Shown: piece by piece, positions 34,634-43,308 of the stretch
How positions within the stretch are numbered: the stretch's first letter is position 1
Layout of the letters: each line of letters opens with the position of its first letter
Assembly: GCF_036322585.1 (NCBI RefSeq)
Contig: NZ_AP024600.1
Location: 4,030,001 to 4,094,000, forward strand
Origin: Luteolibacter sp. LG18
GTDB taxonomy: Bacteria; Verrucomicrobiota; Verrucomicrobiia; Verrucomicrobiales; Akkermansiaceae
DNA: 64,000 nt
Direction of reading: 5' to 3'
The notes under the pieces: model-generated
Seen by the model: only the letters and a program-made list of their open reading frames with translations
Told to the model about the DNA's origin: nothing
Databases searched by the model: none
Made by a program: the position numbers and the translations under genes

Positions 34634-36847
34634 ATGAACGACCAATCCCTCTACCGATTCGCGTTACCCGTGGGAATTCGCTCCCGTGCCGTAGCCATCG
34701 CGTTGATTGCGGCTTCCTCCGCATTGCTCCCGGCCAGTGCCGTCAACCTCGCGCTGGACGCCACGGTGAAGGCGAGCAGCGAGATGAAGGACGGTGCCGC
34801 CGCCAAGGCCATTGATGGCGTGGAGAGCGACGCCTCGCGCTGGCTGGCTGCTCCCACCGACAAGGTGCCATGGATCGAGATCACGCTGAAGCAGCGCTCG
34901 GACCTCACCGCGGTGGATGTCTATTCCGGCTGGAAGGAGGAGTCGGTGCTCGCCGATTTCAACGTGGAGGTTCAGTCCTCCGGCCAATGGAAATCGCCGG
35001 AAGGCGGCAAGGTGCGCCAGAACTCCGATCCGGTGCGGCGCGTGCCGATCTCTGCCACCGGTGTGGAAAAAGTGCGCGTCAGTCTTCCATCGGGCGGGCC
35101 CGGACGCATCCGCGAGATCGCGCTCTATCGCTCCCGCGACGAGGCGATCCGGAGCGGGGTGAAGTCGACGATGGCCTCGGCGCGGATCGACCGGAAATCC
35201 AACCTGATCGCACTGAACCAGGTGGGTTTCCAGACCGCATGGCCGAAGCGCTTCACCGCTCCGCTCACCCCGGATGGAACGCCGTTCTCGGTGCGCTCCG
35301 CCAAGGGGGGCGAGCCGTTGTTCCAGGGCACCATCACCGGGAACATCGGCGATTTCTCTGCCTTCCGTCCCGCGGAATCCGATCAGGAATACGTGGTGGA
35401 GATCAAGGGCGGCGGGCTCCGTGACGGAGTCAGCGATCCCTTCTGGGTGCGGAACAACCTGATGAAGGGACGCTTTTGGCAACCGGCCGTGGATTTCCTC
35501 ATCGATGCCCGCAGTGTGGTGGGCACGCATGCCAGCGCCTTCGGCGGCTGCCCGTGGCGTGATGGCACCTATTACGATGCGATCATTCCGGCGCTGGTCC
35601 TCATGCAGTTGTCCGATCCGGCTCGGACGGCGGCCATGCCGCGGCAGATCGATTGGGAGGCGGACAAGCGGCGTGTGCTGGCACCGGAATTCAAATACTG
35701 GGCCGGTGATCCGGGTGGCAAAGGCGTGCTGGAGATCGCGCGGAAGTATTACCAAGAGATCGAGCCGCCGCGGGCGGACGCTCCGGACGTGGTGAAGCTC
35801 ATCCACTGGGGCGCGGGCTTCTATCTCGTCAATCCGGCCACCCAGGACCCGATGGGCGATCCGGCGGGCCGCCGCGTGCACGCGCAGACGATGGAGCAGG
35901 TGGCCTACGTGGTGTGGGCCTGGCCGGTGCTGAAGCAGTGGCTGCCGGAATCGTTCTACAACCGCTGCAAGGCGCTTTGCTTCGCGAACTGGGGACCGGC
36001 CCTCGAGGTCGATCCGCTGTCCGATCCTTCCAAGTATCTGCCGGAAACCAGCCTGGAGAGCGGCAACATCATGGGCGGCGATCTGAATCCGTACAAGGGC
36101 CGTCATGCTCCAGGGCATTCGATTGTGCCGAACCTTCTCATGTATGAGGTGGCGAAGCGTGATAACCGGCAGGACGCCTCGAAGTACCTGGATGCCGCCG
36201 TGGCCCAGGCCGCGTGGGTCATCAAGACCATCGATTGGAACGATCCACGCAGCACCAAGGGCCAGCGGATGAGCGAACACCGCACCATTCCGAACCTGGT
36301 GTGGCTGCTCAAGAACTATCCGGACAAGGCACCGGCCGGGCTGAAGGAGAAGATCAGCGCATGGGCGGACGTGGCGATCCGCCGCTCCGACAACCTCTGG
36401 GACTACCGCCGTTACGACGAAGATCGCAATTGGGCGCTGCCCAAGCTGAGTGACATCGGCAACCTCGTTTCCTTCCCGGCCTGCGCCCTGTCCGCCGCCT
36501 GGGTGATCGACGATCCGAAGGTGAAGCTCCGCCTCGAGGAAATCGCCGTGGCCCAGGCGGATGCCGCTTTCGGTCGGAATCCGCGCCTCGCAGCCTCTCC
36601 GCACAAGCCTGAAATGGGCTTCACGGGCATTGAATACGGCTGGCCGAGGGGCCATCAGGAGAACATCTGCGCTCGCCTGGAGCTCTGCCGTGGATCGATC
36701 TCCAGCGGTCCGGGAACGGAGATGTATCCTTTCAATCCGGACGGTGCCTACCGTCACGCGGAAGGATGGGTCTGCTATGGCGCGGCCTGGGGTATCAGCC
36801 TCTCTTACATGAGTGCCTATCCATCCGGGAATCTCCCGAAGCCCTGA
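34634..36847 (+). CDS. Exported discoidin plus CelD_N-like plus (alpha/alpha)6-barrel enzyme
   Basis: The 737-residue protein has a long basic leader and a signal peptide ending near SAVN (about 36). Then comes a discoidin (F5/8 type C) carbohydrate-binding domain (about 38-150), a CelD_N-type Ig fold starting NQVGFQTAWPKRF (about 194-270), and a helical domain as in GH9. The usual GH9 DAGD nucleophile motif is not evident; GGCPWRDGTYYD lies at that place. It may therefore be a divergent hydrolase or a lyase. It follows the FAD oxidoreductase by 16 nt and supplies, by context, the sugar the operon imports. Confidence 0.7.
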   Translation: MNDQSLYRFALPVGIRSRAVAIALIAASSALLPASAVNLALDATVKASSEMKDGAAAKAIDGVESDASRWLAAPTDKVPWIEITLKQRSDLTAVDVYSGWKEESVLADFNVEVQSSGQWKSPEGGKVRQNSDPVRRVPISATGVEKVRVSLPSGGPGRIREIALYRSRDEAIRSGVKSTMASARIDRKSNLIALNQVGFQTAWPKRFTAPLTPDGTPFSVRSAKGGEPLFQGTITGNIGDFSAFRPAESDQEYVVEIKGGGLRDGVSDPFWVRNNLMKGRFWQPAVDFLIDARSVVGTHASAFGGCPWRDGTYYDAIIPALVLMQLSDPARTAAMPRQIDWEADKRRVLAPEFKYWAGDPGGKGVLEIARKYYQEIEPPRADAPDVVKLIHWGAGFYLVNPATQDPMGDPAGRRVHAQTMEQVAYVVWAWPVLKQWLPESFYNRCKALCFANWGPALEVDPLSDPSKYLPETSLESGNIMGGDLNPYKGRHAPGHSIVPNLLMYEVAKRDNRQDASKYLDAAVAQAAWVIKTIDWNDPRSTKGQRMSEHRTIPNLVWLLKNYPDKAPAGLKEKISAWADVAIRRSDNLWDYRRYDEDRNWALPKLSDIGNLVSFPACALSAAWVIDDPKVKLRLEEIAVAQADAAFGRNPRLAASPHKPEMGFTGIEYGWPRGHQENICARLELCRGSISSGPGTEMYPFNPDGAYRHAEGWVCYGAAWGISLSYMSAYPSGNLPKP

Positions 36848-36869
36848 AGCCGTCCGCGCTTCCTCCGGA

Positions 36870-37787
36870 TCAATGCAAGGCATCACTCCGCCAGCGGGTG
36901 GGAGAGATGCCGGTGATGCGGGCGAAGCCGCGGTTGAACTGGGACAGCGACTGGAAGCCGACCTCGAACGCGATCTCGGAGACACGGCGCTGCGGTTTGA
37001 GCAGCTCGCGCTTTGCCATCTCCACGCGGTAGCGGGTGACGTAGTCGGTGAGCGTGAGGCCGGTTTCCCCGCGGAAGGTGCGGCAGAAATGGGACTCGCT
37101 CATTCCTGCCTCGCGCGCCACGTCGGCCAGGCAGAAGTCCTCGCGGAAATGCTTTTCGACGAACGCGCGGGCCTTGGCGATGGAAACCGACTCGGAACCC
37201 TCCTCGATCACCGAAAGGGTGTCGGCCAGTTGCGAGAGATGATCGGCGAAAAGCTGGAGCAGTGTGAGCATGCTGTTGTAGCGTTCCGGCTCGATGGTGC
37301 GGGTCAGGAAGTAGGCCTCGCGCAGGTGGTCCGAGAGTTCCTGGCTGATGTCCTTGCGGCCGATGGCGGCGAGCATGCGCTGGAAATCGCGCTCCGTTTG
37401 CTGGCGGGTGAAAACCTGTCCCGTCTTCAAGTAGCCCACGATGGCCGAACCGAACCGCACGGGAACGGCTGAGGCGGATAAACCCGCGAAGCAACGGCAA
37501 CTGCTGGGGCCCTTGACCGTGGCTTCCTGCATCAGCCGGCGGTTGGTGTCGATGCACGCGTCGCAGGCCTTGCCGCAGACGTTGAGCTTCTCGCAAAACG
37601 GGCTGCGGTTGCACGATTCCTCATCCAAGCACCACCCATCCGGATCCGCGCCGACGATGCGCAGCGGCAGGCCGGTCGCGTGGCGGAACGCGTCCTGGTA
37701 GGTGCGGAACAGCGAGGACTGTTTCAGCCGTTCATGCAGGGACGCGTTGAAGCGTTCCTGGGCCCGGGTTGGTTTGGTCGTGTTCAT
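36870..37787 (-). CDS. PocR-domain AraC family regulator
   Basis: The 305-residue protein has an N-terminal PocR ligand-binding domain (about 20-180) with the family's spaced cysteines (SPFCEKL, CGKACDAC) and a C-terminal AraC double helix-turn-helix (about 205-300; FCRTFRGETG, ISPTRWR). PocR domains are thought to bind small ligands and may hold metal through the cysteines. The start lies 56 nt inside the end of the copper ATPase gene on the same strand. It may be expressed from the cbb3 cluster transcript, but a role in the sugar locus is also possible. Confidence 0.85.
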   Translation of the reverse strand: MNTTKPTRAQERFNASLHERLKQSSLFRTYQDAFRHATGLPLRIVGADPDGWCLDEESCNRSPFCEKLNVCGKACDACIDTNRRLMQEATVKGPSSCRCFAGLSASAVPVRFGSAIVGYLKTGQVFTRQQTERDFQRMLAAIGRKDISQELSDHLREAYFLTRTIEPERYNSMLTLLQLFADHLSQLADTLSVIEEGSESVSIAKARAFVEKHFREDFCLADVAREAGMSESHFCRTFRGETGLTLTDYVTRYRVEMAKRELLKPQRRVSEIAFEVGFQSLSQFNRGFARITGISPTRWRSDALH

Positions 37788-40128
37788 CCGGTTCGTGATG
37801 GGTGGATGGGGTGGTGGAAAGGCGCGTCTTGCGGCCGACGGTTACCACGAGGAGGATCGCAGCCACCGAACTGAGAGGCATGACGATGGCGGCCAGCAGG
37901 GGATTCATACGGCACATGGCTGCCAGCGAGATGACGGCGATGTTGTAGGCTAGCGCGAAGGCGAAAGCGGCATGGATGCCGCGGGCCCGGGCATCCGCGG
38001 CGGCGAATGCTTCCGGCAGGTGGTGGAGACCGTTGCCGAGCGAGTAGAAGTCCGCCTTGGATTCGAGAAGACTGCGGTCCACCACCGGAGTGCCGGTGAC
38101 ATAGGCGGCATCGAAGGCGAGGGAATCGTTCGCACCGTCTCCGAGGTAGAGCGTGTCACGGTGATCGAGCGCGGCCACGCGGGCGGCTTTTTGTTCGGGA
38201 TCAAGGCCACCCGTCGCATTCGCCGCGGAAATTCCGAGAGCTTCGGCGACCCGCGAGACCTTCTCGGGAGCATCGCCGGAAAGGATGTGCAGGGTGAGCC
38301 CTCGCTTCACCAGCGAGGTGAGCGCTGCCGCGGCGGCGGGACGCAGGGCATCGCGGAAATGGAAGCGGGCGACCGGCACGTCGTTCCGGGTCAGAACGGT
38401 GACACCTTCCTCCGCCTTGCCGAGGAACCAGCGGGCATCGCCGCTGGTGCAGGTCACCCCTTTTCCAGGATGCTCCTCCACCGGCACGCTGCCATGCGTT
38501 TCGAGCAAGTTCTGGCCACGGCCACCGAGGTGTTCCAGCAGCGTGCGCGAAACCGGGTGCAGGGAAGCACGGGTGAGGCGCGCGAGCGCGAGGGCCACTT
38601 CGTCGGGTAAGGTGGCGGGCAGATGGGTATCCAGAAGCTCGGGGCGTTCGGAAGTGAGCGTGCCGGTCTTGTCGAACACAACGTGTTTCACCCGGCGCAG
38701 GCGTGGCCACAGGCTGGTGCGGCGCACGAAGGCACCGGCACGGGCCAGTCGAGAGGCGGCGATTTCATCGGCCAGAGGCACCGCCACACCGAGTGCGCAC
38801 GGGCACGACACGACGAAAATGGAGATCATCGCCTGGAGGGCACCGAGGCCGTCTCCTCCGAACCAGCGCCAGGTGCCGGTGGTGATTCCGACGGCGATGA
38901 CGACACTGAGATAAACCTTCAGCAGGCGCTGGAACACCGGTGATCCGCGGTCGCCAGCACCTGGCGCGGTGAGTTGTTGGAGCAAGGAATCGTTCCAACT
39001 TTCATCGGCGGTCACACGCACCGGCGTGTGGCTGAGCAAGATCGTGCCGGCCGGCAAACGGGCTCCCGGTTGCATCGTCACCGGATCGGACTCGCCGCGG
39101 ATCCACTCCAGCGAAACCTCCGCCGCCGGTCCGGCCAAAATTGAGCCGACCGGCAACGCCCGGCCGGGTTCCAGTTCGAAAGTCTGTCCGGGTTCGATGG
39201 CGGCCAATGGCAGTTCGCCGTCCCGACCGCGCACCACCGGTGGAAGCGGGGACTTGCGGGTCAGGCGCCGACGGTTCTTCTCCACCGCCGCGGTCTGGAT
39301 CCAGCGCCCCAGAAGCATCAGGAAGGTGAAGGTGGCGACGAAGTCGAAATAGAGGAGTCGCTCTTCGCCTCGAATCCATCCCGCGATCGACCCGGCGTAA
39401 GCGGCCACCAGGCCGAGGGCGATCGGCAGATCGATATGCAGCGTGCGGACGCGCAACGCCCGCCAGGCACGGGTGATGAAATAGCCTCCTCCCACCAGCA
39501 TGGCCAGCGAGGCAGAAGCGAAGGCGATCAGGATGAAGAGACCGGAAAATTCAAAATCGGGCCGCATGCCGAGGTAGCCGGGAAGTGAGAAAGCCATCGC
39601 ATTCAGCATGAAAGCCCCGCACAGTCCCATGCGACCTGCCAGTCCTCTCATCTCTCCCTGGCCGGGAGTGGTCGTGGGAGGACCGGCCGTGTAGCCGAAG
39701 CGTGCCAGCTCCTGGAAGTAGCCGCGCAGGTCACAGGCATCCGCCTGCCATTCGAGATGAAGAGCTCCGGTGGCAGGGTTCGCGGCGGCGCGGATCGCTC
39801 CCGGCCGCTCTTCGAACAGCGCGCCGATCAGCCACACGCAGCCGACACAGGAAATGCCCTCGACCGAGCAATCCATGCTCGCCACACCGCCGCGGGCCGC
39901 AACCTGGCTGCTGGTCATCCGTGGCTCCAACCAACTGAAGTCATGCTCCTCGAAAGGGCGGCTGCGGACCGGCATCGTGGCCGTTCCTTCCTTCAGCCTG
40001 TAATAGCGATCGAGTCCGCGGCCATGGATCAGCGCGGCCACGTGTTCGCACCCCCGGCAGCAGAATCGGGCATCCGGTTCGCTGGGGGCGAAGCCGGTGC
40101 CGCAGTGCTCGCAGGAGTGAAGCGTCAT
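37732..40128 (-). CDS. ccoI: Copper-translocating P-type ATPase of cbb3 assembly (CcoI/FixI)
   Basis: The ATG at 40128 (MTLHSCEHCG) gives 798 residues. The N-terminus has a Cys-rich metal-binding domain (CEHC and CCRGC) and a CVGC segment like an HMA domain. About eight membrane helices follow, with SCPCALG at 441-447 as the transmembrane Cu site. Catalytic Asp486 lies in DKTGTLT, then HP in SLHPVS and GDGANDS. CcoI exports Cu(I) for the CuB centre of CcoN. It sits 79 nt behind the SafE-type gene and has its own upstream motif. Confidence 0.92.
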   Translation of the reverse strand: MTLHSCEHCGTGFAPSEPDARFCCRGCEHVAALIHGRGLDRYYRLKEGTATMPVRSRPFEEHDFSWLEPRMTSSQVAARGGVASMDCSVEGISCVGCVWLIGALFEERPGAIRAAANPATGALHLEWQADACDLRGYFQELARFGYTAGPPTTTPGQGEMRGLAGRMGLCGAFMLNAMAFSLPGYLGMRPDFEFSGLFILIAFASASLAMLVGGGYFITRAWRALRVRTLHIDLPIALGLVAAYAGSIAGWIRGEERLLYFDFVATFTFLMLLGRWIQTAAVEKNRRRLTRKSPLPPVVRGRDGELPLAAIEPGQTFELEPGRALPVGSILAGPAAEVSLEWIRGESDPVTMQPGARLPAGTILLSHTPVRVTADESWNDSLLQQLTAPGAGDRGSPVFQRLLKVYLSVVIAVGITTGTWRWFGGDGLGALQAMISIFVVSCPCALGVAVPLADEIAASRLARAGAFVRRTSLWPRLRRVKHVVFDKTGTLTSERPELLDTHLPATLPDEVALALARLTRASLHPVSRTLLEHLGGRGQNLLETHGSVPVEEHPGKGVTCTSGDARWFLGKAEEGVTVLTRNDVPVARFHFRDALRPAAAAALTSLVKRGLTLHILSGDAPEKVSRVAEALGISAANATGGLDPEQKAARVAALDHRDTLYLGDGANDSLAFDAAYVTGTPVVDRSLLESKADFYSLGNGLHHLPEAFAAADARARGIHAAFAFALAYNIAVISLAAMCRMNPLLAAIVMPLSSVAAILLVVTVGRKTRLSTTPSTHHEPDEHDQTNPGPGTLQRVPA

Positions 40129-40173
40129 CGGGTGTATACTATGCAAATTTTGCTCTGTTTCGCCACGCGGGGT

Positions 40174-40189
40174 TTGCCGCAAACTGTGC
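40174..40189 (-). promoter_or_regulatory. Shared 16-nt motif upstream of ccoI
   Basis: On the minus strand this reads GCACAGTTTGCGGCAA, 45 nt before the ccoI start. It matches the site before ccoS at 14 of 16 positions. Two transcripts of one oxidase system sharing it suggests a common regulator. It is not a canonical FNR box (TTGAT-N4-ATCAA). Confidence 0.4.
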
Positions 40190-40207
40190 GGAAATTGCTC
40201 ATTGCAG

Positions 40208-40909
40208 TCAGCCCTCGTGGCAGCACGACGGCAGTTCCCGTGGAGTCTCTTCCGCGTTCCGCAGCGGCAGGGTGCCGTGGAGACGCCAGGCCAACACCAC
40301 CGCGGCGGCCAACGCGAGACCGCGTTGCCAGCGGGCCAAGGCCTGCGGTCCCAGCCGCCATTTCAAACGCAGCCACTGGCGCTGGGCCAGCCACAGGAGG
40401 GGAATCGTTCCCAAGCTGAAAGCCAGTGCCGTTTCCGCCCCGCGTGCGGCGGATCCCGAGGTCACCAATGCGAGAAACAGCGCATACAGCGGGCCACAGG
40501 GCAGGAACGGGGTCAGTAGTCCCATCAAACCTCCACTTGTGATGGCGGGCATCGCCGCCGCTTTGAAGCGCATCCGTGCGGTGAACCGGAGCAGCGCCGC
40601 AGGGTAGGGGATTTTCTTGTCGAGGCGGGTGGCGGAAAGCAGCAATGCGAGCACAAGCAGCCACGGCAGCACCACCATCGGCGAGTGGAAGAACCATCCC
40701 AGCGGTTCCTTGCCCAAGGCACCGCACACCGCGCCAATGGTGGCGTAGGCGGTCATCCGGCCGGTGTGGTAGGCGCAGATGGCCGCCAGTTGTCCGTGTT
40801 CGCTGCGGGCGGATGCACCCACGCCGCAGGCCAGCGGCCCGCACATGCCCGCGCAGTGCACGCTGGTCACGAGGCCCGTGGCGAAGGCTCCGGCGAGGGT
40901 GAGGTCCAT
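40208..40909 (-). CDS. SafE/DsbD_2-type membrane protein of the cbb3 cluster
   Basis: The product is 233 residues with about six membrane segments. It opens with the family pattern TGLVTSVHCAGMCGPLACG and has a second PFLPCGPLYALF motif; paired cysteines near membrane faces suit thiol or metal handling. Proteins of this type (annotated sulfite exporter TauE/SafE) occur constantly in cbb3 clusters beside ccoG and ccoI and are thought to aid copper or cytochrome maturation. It follows the 49-residue protein by seven nt. Confidence 0.85.
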   Translation of the reverse strand: MDLTLAGAFATGLVTSVHCAGMCGPLACGVGASARSEHGQLAAICAYHTGRMTAYATIGAVCGALGKEPLGWFFHSPMVVLPWLLVLALLLSATRLDKKIPYPAALLRFTARMRFKAAAMPAITSGGLMGLLTPFLPCGPLYALFLALVTSGSAARGAETALAFSLGTIPLLWLAQRQWLRLKWRLGPQALARWQRGLALAAAVVLAWRLHGTLPLRNAEETPRELPSCCHEG

Positions 40910-40916
40910 GGTGAAA

Positions 40917-41066
40917 TCAGCGGCGGGTTTCCACCATCTCGGGCCGGTTCCTGACCGCCACCGCGATCAGGGAGGACCAGGCACCGAGCAGCAGCGCGAA
41001 GGCGGCAATGACGAACCACCACGGGTGGCGGTCGATGAAGGAGCTACGGGAAGTGTTGGAGTTCAT
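40917..41066 (-). CDS. Small membrane protein between ccoG and safE-type gene
   Basis: A 49-codon ORF, MNSNTSRSSFIDRHPWWF at the start, has one membrane helix (about 15-40, FVIAAFALLLGAWSSLIAV) and a basic tail. The ATG at 41066 lies four bases past the ccoG stop, and the stop lies seven bases before the next ATG, so it fits the operon exactly. It is placed where FixH often occurs but is far too short for FixH (about 150). It could be a CcoH-like assembly or stabilising peptide. Unknown function. Confidence 0.6.
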   Translation of the reverse strand: MNSNTSRSSFIDRHPWWFVIAAFALLLGAWSSLIAVAVRNRPEMVETRR

Positions 41067-41070
41067 GGCA

Positions 41071-42471
41071 TCAAGGCGTGGGCGCGGGGCCGAGAAAGCG
41101 CAGTCCGTGGCGGATCGTCACGGAACCGGGATCGGCGGTGAGTTCCAGCGTGAGATCGCAGGGCCCGTGGTAGGCGGATTTTGGGGCGAGGATGATGGCC
41201 GTGCGGGTGATTTCACCGCGGGTGGGGATTTCCACCGGGGTATCCGCGCCGCTGACCGTGAAGCCGGCGGGGGCATCGACGAGGCGTAGGGTGCAGGTCG
41301 CGGGCTGGTTCCGCTTGTTCTGGATCCGGACGACGTAGTGGTTCCGCACCGCCGCGGTATCCGCGTAAAACGGCTGCCCGCGCATACGGGAGAAATCCGC
41401 GGTGTAGGGCCGGGCGCGCAGCCACGCGGCGGTGGAGAAGGCGGTGAGGCCGAGGAAACCGAGCACGGTGTAAACCACCACGCGGGGACGCAGCCAACGG
41501 CGCTTCTTGCCCGCGAAGCCATTGAGGGAATCGTAACGGATCAGGCCGGGCGGAAGCGCGAGCTTCGTCATCACGGCATCGCAGGCGTCGATGCAGGCCG
41601 TGCAGCCGATGCATTCCATCTGGAGTCCGTTGCGGATGTCGATGCCGGTGGGGCAGACGTTCACGCAGCGGCGGCAGTCGATACAATCGCCGCCCGCCTT
41701 GCCCCTCGCGCCACGCGGTTCACCGCGGTTGACATCGTATCCCACGGTCACGGTGTGGTCGTCGGTCAAAGCGCTCTGGAGCCGACCGTAGGGACACAGG
41801 ACGATGCAGAATTGCTCGCGGAACCAGCCGAAGCAGAACCACAGCACCGCGGTGAGCGAGGACACGACCGCGAAGTCCGTCGGATGGGCGAGAGGGCCCT
41901 CGTTCATCCGGGTCCACAGCCGTGGGATCGAAACGAAGTAGGAGAGGAAGACGTGGGCGATGGCCGCCGCCGCCAGCGCGTAGAGCGTGTGTTTCACCAG
42001 CCGCCTCGCGATCTTGGCACCGCTCCATGGCGCGGCCTGGAGGCGACGGCGGGCCACCGCGTCACCCTCGGTCCAGCGTTCGATACGGCGGAACACGTGA
42101 TCGAGGAACACGGTGTAAGGGCAGGTCCAGCCGCACCAGATCCGCCCGAACAGCGAGGTGACGAAAAATAGGGTGAAGCCCAGCCCGGAGATGCCGAAGA
42201 ACATCACCCACAGATCCTGCGGCACCAGAGTAAGCCCCATCACGTGGAACTTCCGTTCCTCCACGTCCAGGAACAACGCGGGCGCCCCGTTCACCGGGAT
42301 CCACGGCAGAGCCACGTAGAGGGCGATCAGCAGCAGTCCGGAAAGCCGCCGCAGCGTGTTCCATTTTCCGCGTACGTCGGCGGGATGGAGGAAATTGCGC
42401 GAGCCATCGCGGTGGATCGTGGTGACGGACACCAGATCCGGTTGGCGTGGGGCGGATGGCGGACGGCTCAT
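41071..42471 (-). CDS. ccoG: Cytochrome c oxidase accessory protein CcoG (FixG)
   Basis: The ATG at 42471 (MSRPPSAPRQ) gives 466 residues; a GTG at 42480 adds three. It has about five membrane helices, the WCGWTCPYTV motif, a cytoplasmic ferredoxin part with CIDCRRCVNVCPTG and CIGCTACIDACD for two 4Fe-4S clusters, and a C-terminal Ig-like FixG_C domain. CcoG is thought to reduce Cu(II) for cbb3 assembly. It follows ccoP by 13 nt. Confidence 0.93.
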   Translation of the reverse strand: MSRPPSAPRQPDLVSVTTIHRDGSRNFLHPADVRGKWNTLRRLSGLLLIALYVALPWIPVNGAPALFLDVEERKFHVMGLTLVPQDLWVMFFGISGLGFTLFFVTSLFGRIWCGWTCPYTVFLDHVFRRIERWTEGDAVARRRLQAAPWSGAKIARRLVKHTLYALAAAAIAHVFLSYFVSIPRLWTRMNEGPLAHPTDFAVVSSLTAVLWFCFGWFREQFCIVLCPYGRLQSALTDDHTVTVGYDVNRGEPRGARGKAGGDCIDCRRCVNVCPTGIDIRNGLQMECIGCTACIDACDAVMTKLALPPGLIRYDSLNGFAGKKRRWLRPRVVVYTVLGFLGLTAFSTAAWLRARPYTADFSRMRGQPFYADTAAVRNHYVVRIQNKRNQPATCTLRLVDAPAGFTVSGADTPVEIPTRGEITRTAIILAPKSAYHGPCDLTLELTADPGSVTIRHGLRFLGPAPTP

Positions 42472-42484
42472 CGCAGGCACGGCG

Positions 42485-43108
42485 TCAGTTCTTGAAATCC
42501 TCCGGGTTTTTCGAAATCAGGAACGCGGTGACCTCGGCGACTTGCTTCGGCGAGAGCACCTGGCCCCATGCCTGCATCTTCGCGCCGTTGTAGCCGGGAG
42601 CGTTCACGGGCGTGCCCTCGTTGATGAGCTTGAAGACGTCCATGGGCTTGCCCCCGTACTCCCAGTGGTGGTCGTTGAGCGGGCGTCCCGGGAGCGGGAT
42701 CGGCTGGTTGTTCACCACCATGGTGGCGCTGAGGTCGGCGGAATGGCAGGCCGCGCAACTGGCCAGAAAGGTGGCTTCGCCCGCGGCGGTGATGGCCGGA
42801 TCGGTCGCCCACTTCGTCACCAGCGTGGTGTCATCGAGGGATGCCAGGGTGGCCGCGAGCTCGCGGTCCTTCTTCTGCTGGATCTCCACCATCGCGCCGC
42901 GGATGTTCTCGTCATCAGTGCTGGCACTGGCGGTGTAGTAGTACACGCACCAGTGGACCAGGAACCAGACGATGGCGATATAGAAGGTGAACAGCCACCA
43001 GTTTGGCAGCTTTTGGTCGTATTCCTGAATGCCGTCGAATTCGTGCTCACGGAGCACCACCTCGCCCTTCTCGCGGGCGTAGGAACCGCGTTTGGTTTCC
43101 TCATTCAT
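42485..43108 (-). CDS. ccoP: cbb3 oxidase subunit III, monohaem form (CcoP)
   Basis: The 207-residue protein starts with a short cytosolic part carrying EFDGIQEYDQKLPNWW, the CcoP N-terminal signature, and one helix at about 38-58. A single cytochrome c domain follows with CAACH at 118-122 and a likely Met ligand in AKMQAWG. The usual CcoP is about 300 residues with two haems; this one has lost one. The start overlaps the ccoQ stop by eight bases. Confidence 0.9.
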   Translation of the reverse strand: MNEETKRGSYAREKGEVVLREHEFDGIQEYDQKLPNWWLFTFYIAIVWFLVHWCVYYYTASASTDDENIRGAMVEIQQKKDRELAATLASLDDTTLVTKWATDPAITAAGEATFLASCAACHSADLSATMVVNNQPIPLPGRPLNDHHWEYGGKPMDVFKLINEGTPVNAPGYNGAKMQAWGQVLSPKQVAEVTAFLISKNPEDFKN

Positions 43109-43286
43109 GGTCGGGTGTCTGTGGGAGTTGGGTGGTGTCGTTGGCCAGGGCTGCGAGGCGATCCCGTTCCTCCGGTTTCATTCGCAGCGCGCGGAGCGTG
43201 GTCAGGAGAAAGACGGTGAAAAGGCAGGCGAAAGAGAGGATGGGAATGATCGCGGCCCAATCCTCGTGGGTGATGCGCTTGAACAT
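43101..43286 (-). CDS. ccoQ: cbb3 oxidase small subunit CcoQ
   Basis: The ATG at 43286 (MFKRITHEDW) gives 61 residues with one membrane helix (about 10-30) and a charged tail containing KPEERDRLAAL. Position between ccoNO and ccoP, size and topology fit CcoQ. The longer in-frame reading back to 43442 crosses ccoNO antiphase and is not real. Confidence 0.75.
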   Translation of the reverse strand: MFKRITHEDWAAIIPILSFACLFTVFLLTTLRALRMKPEERDRLAALANDTTQLPQTPDHE

Positions 43287-43308
43287 GGCGGTGGAAAGGG
43301 TGGCGGCC

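Noticed and set aside
32239..34635. A 798-codon open frame on the minus strand
   Set aside because: It is antisense to the FAD oxidoreductase gene and shows no domain.
36870..37787. PocR/AraC gene as an artefact of overlap with ccoI
   Set aside because: Both proteins have complete domains in their own frames, so the overlap looks real and the gene was kept.
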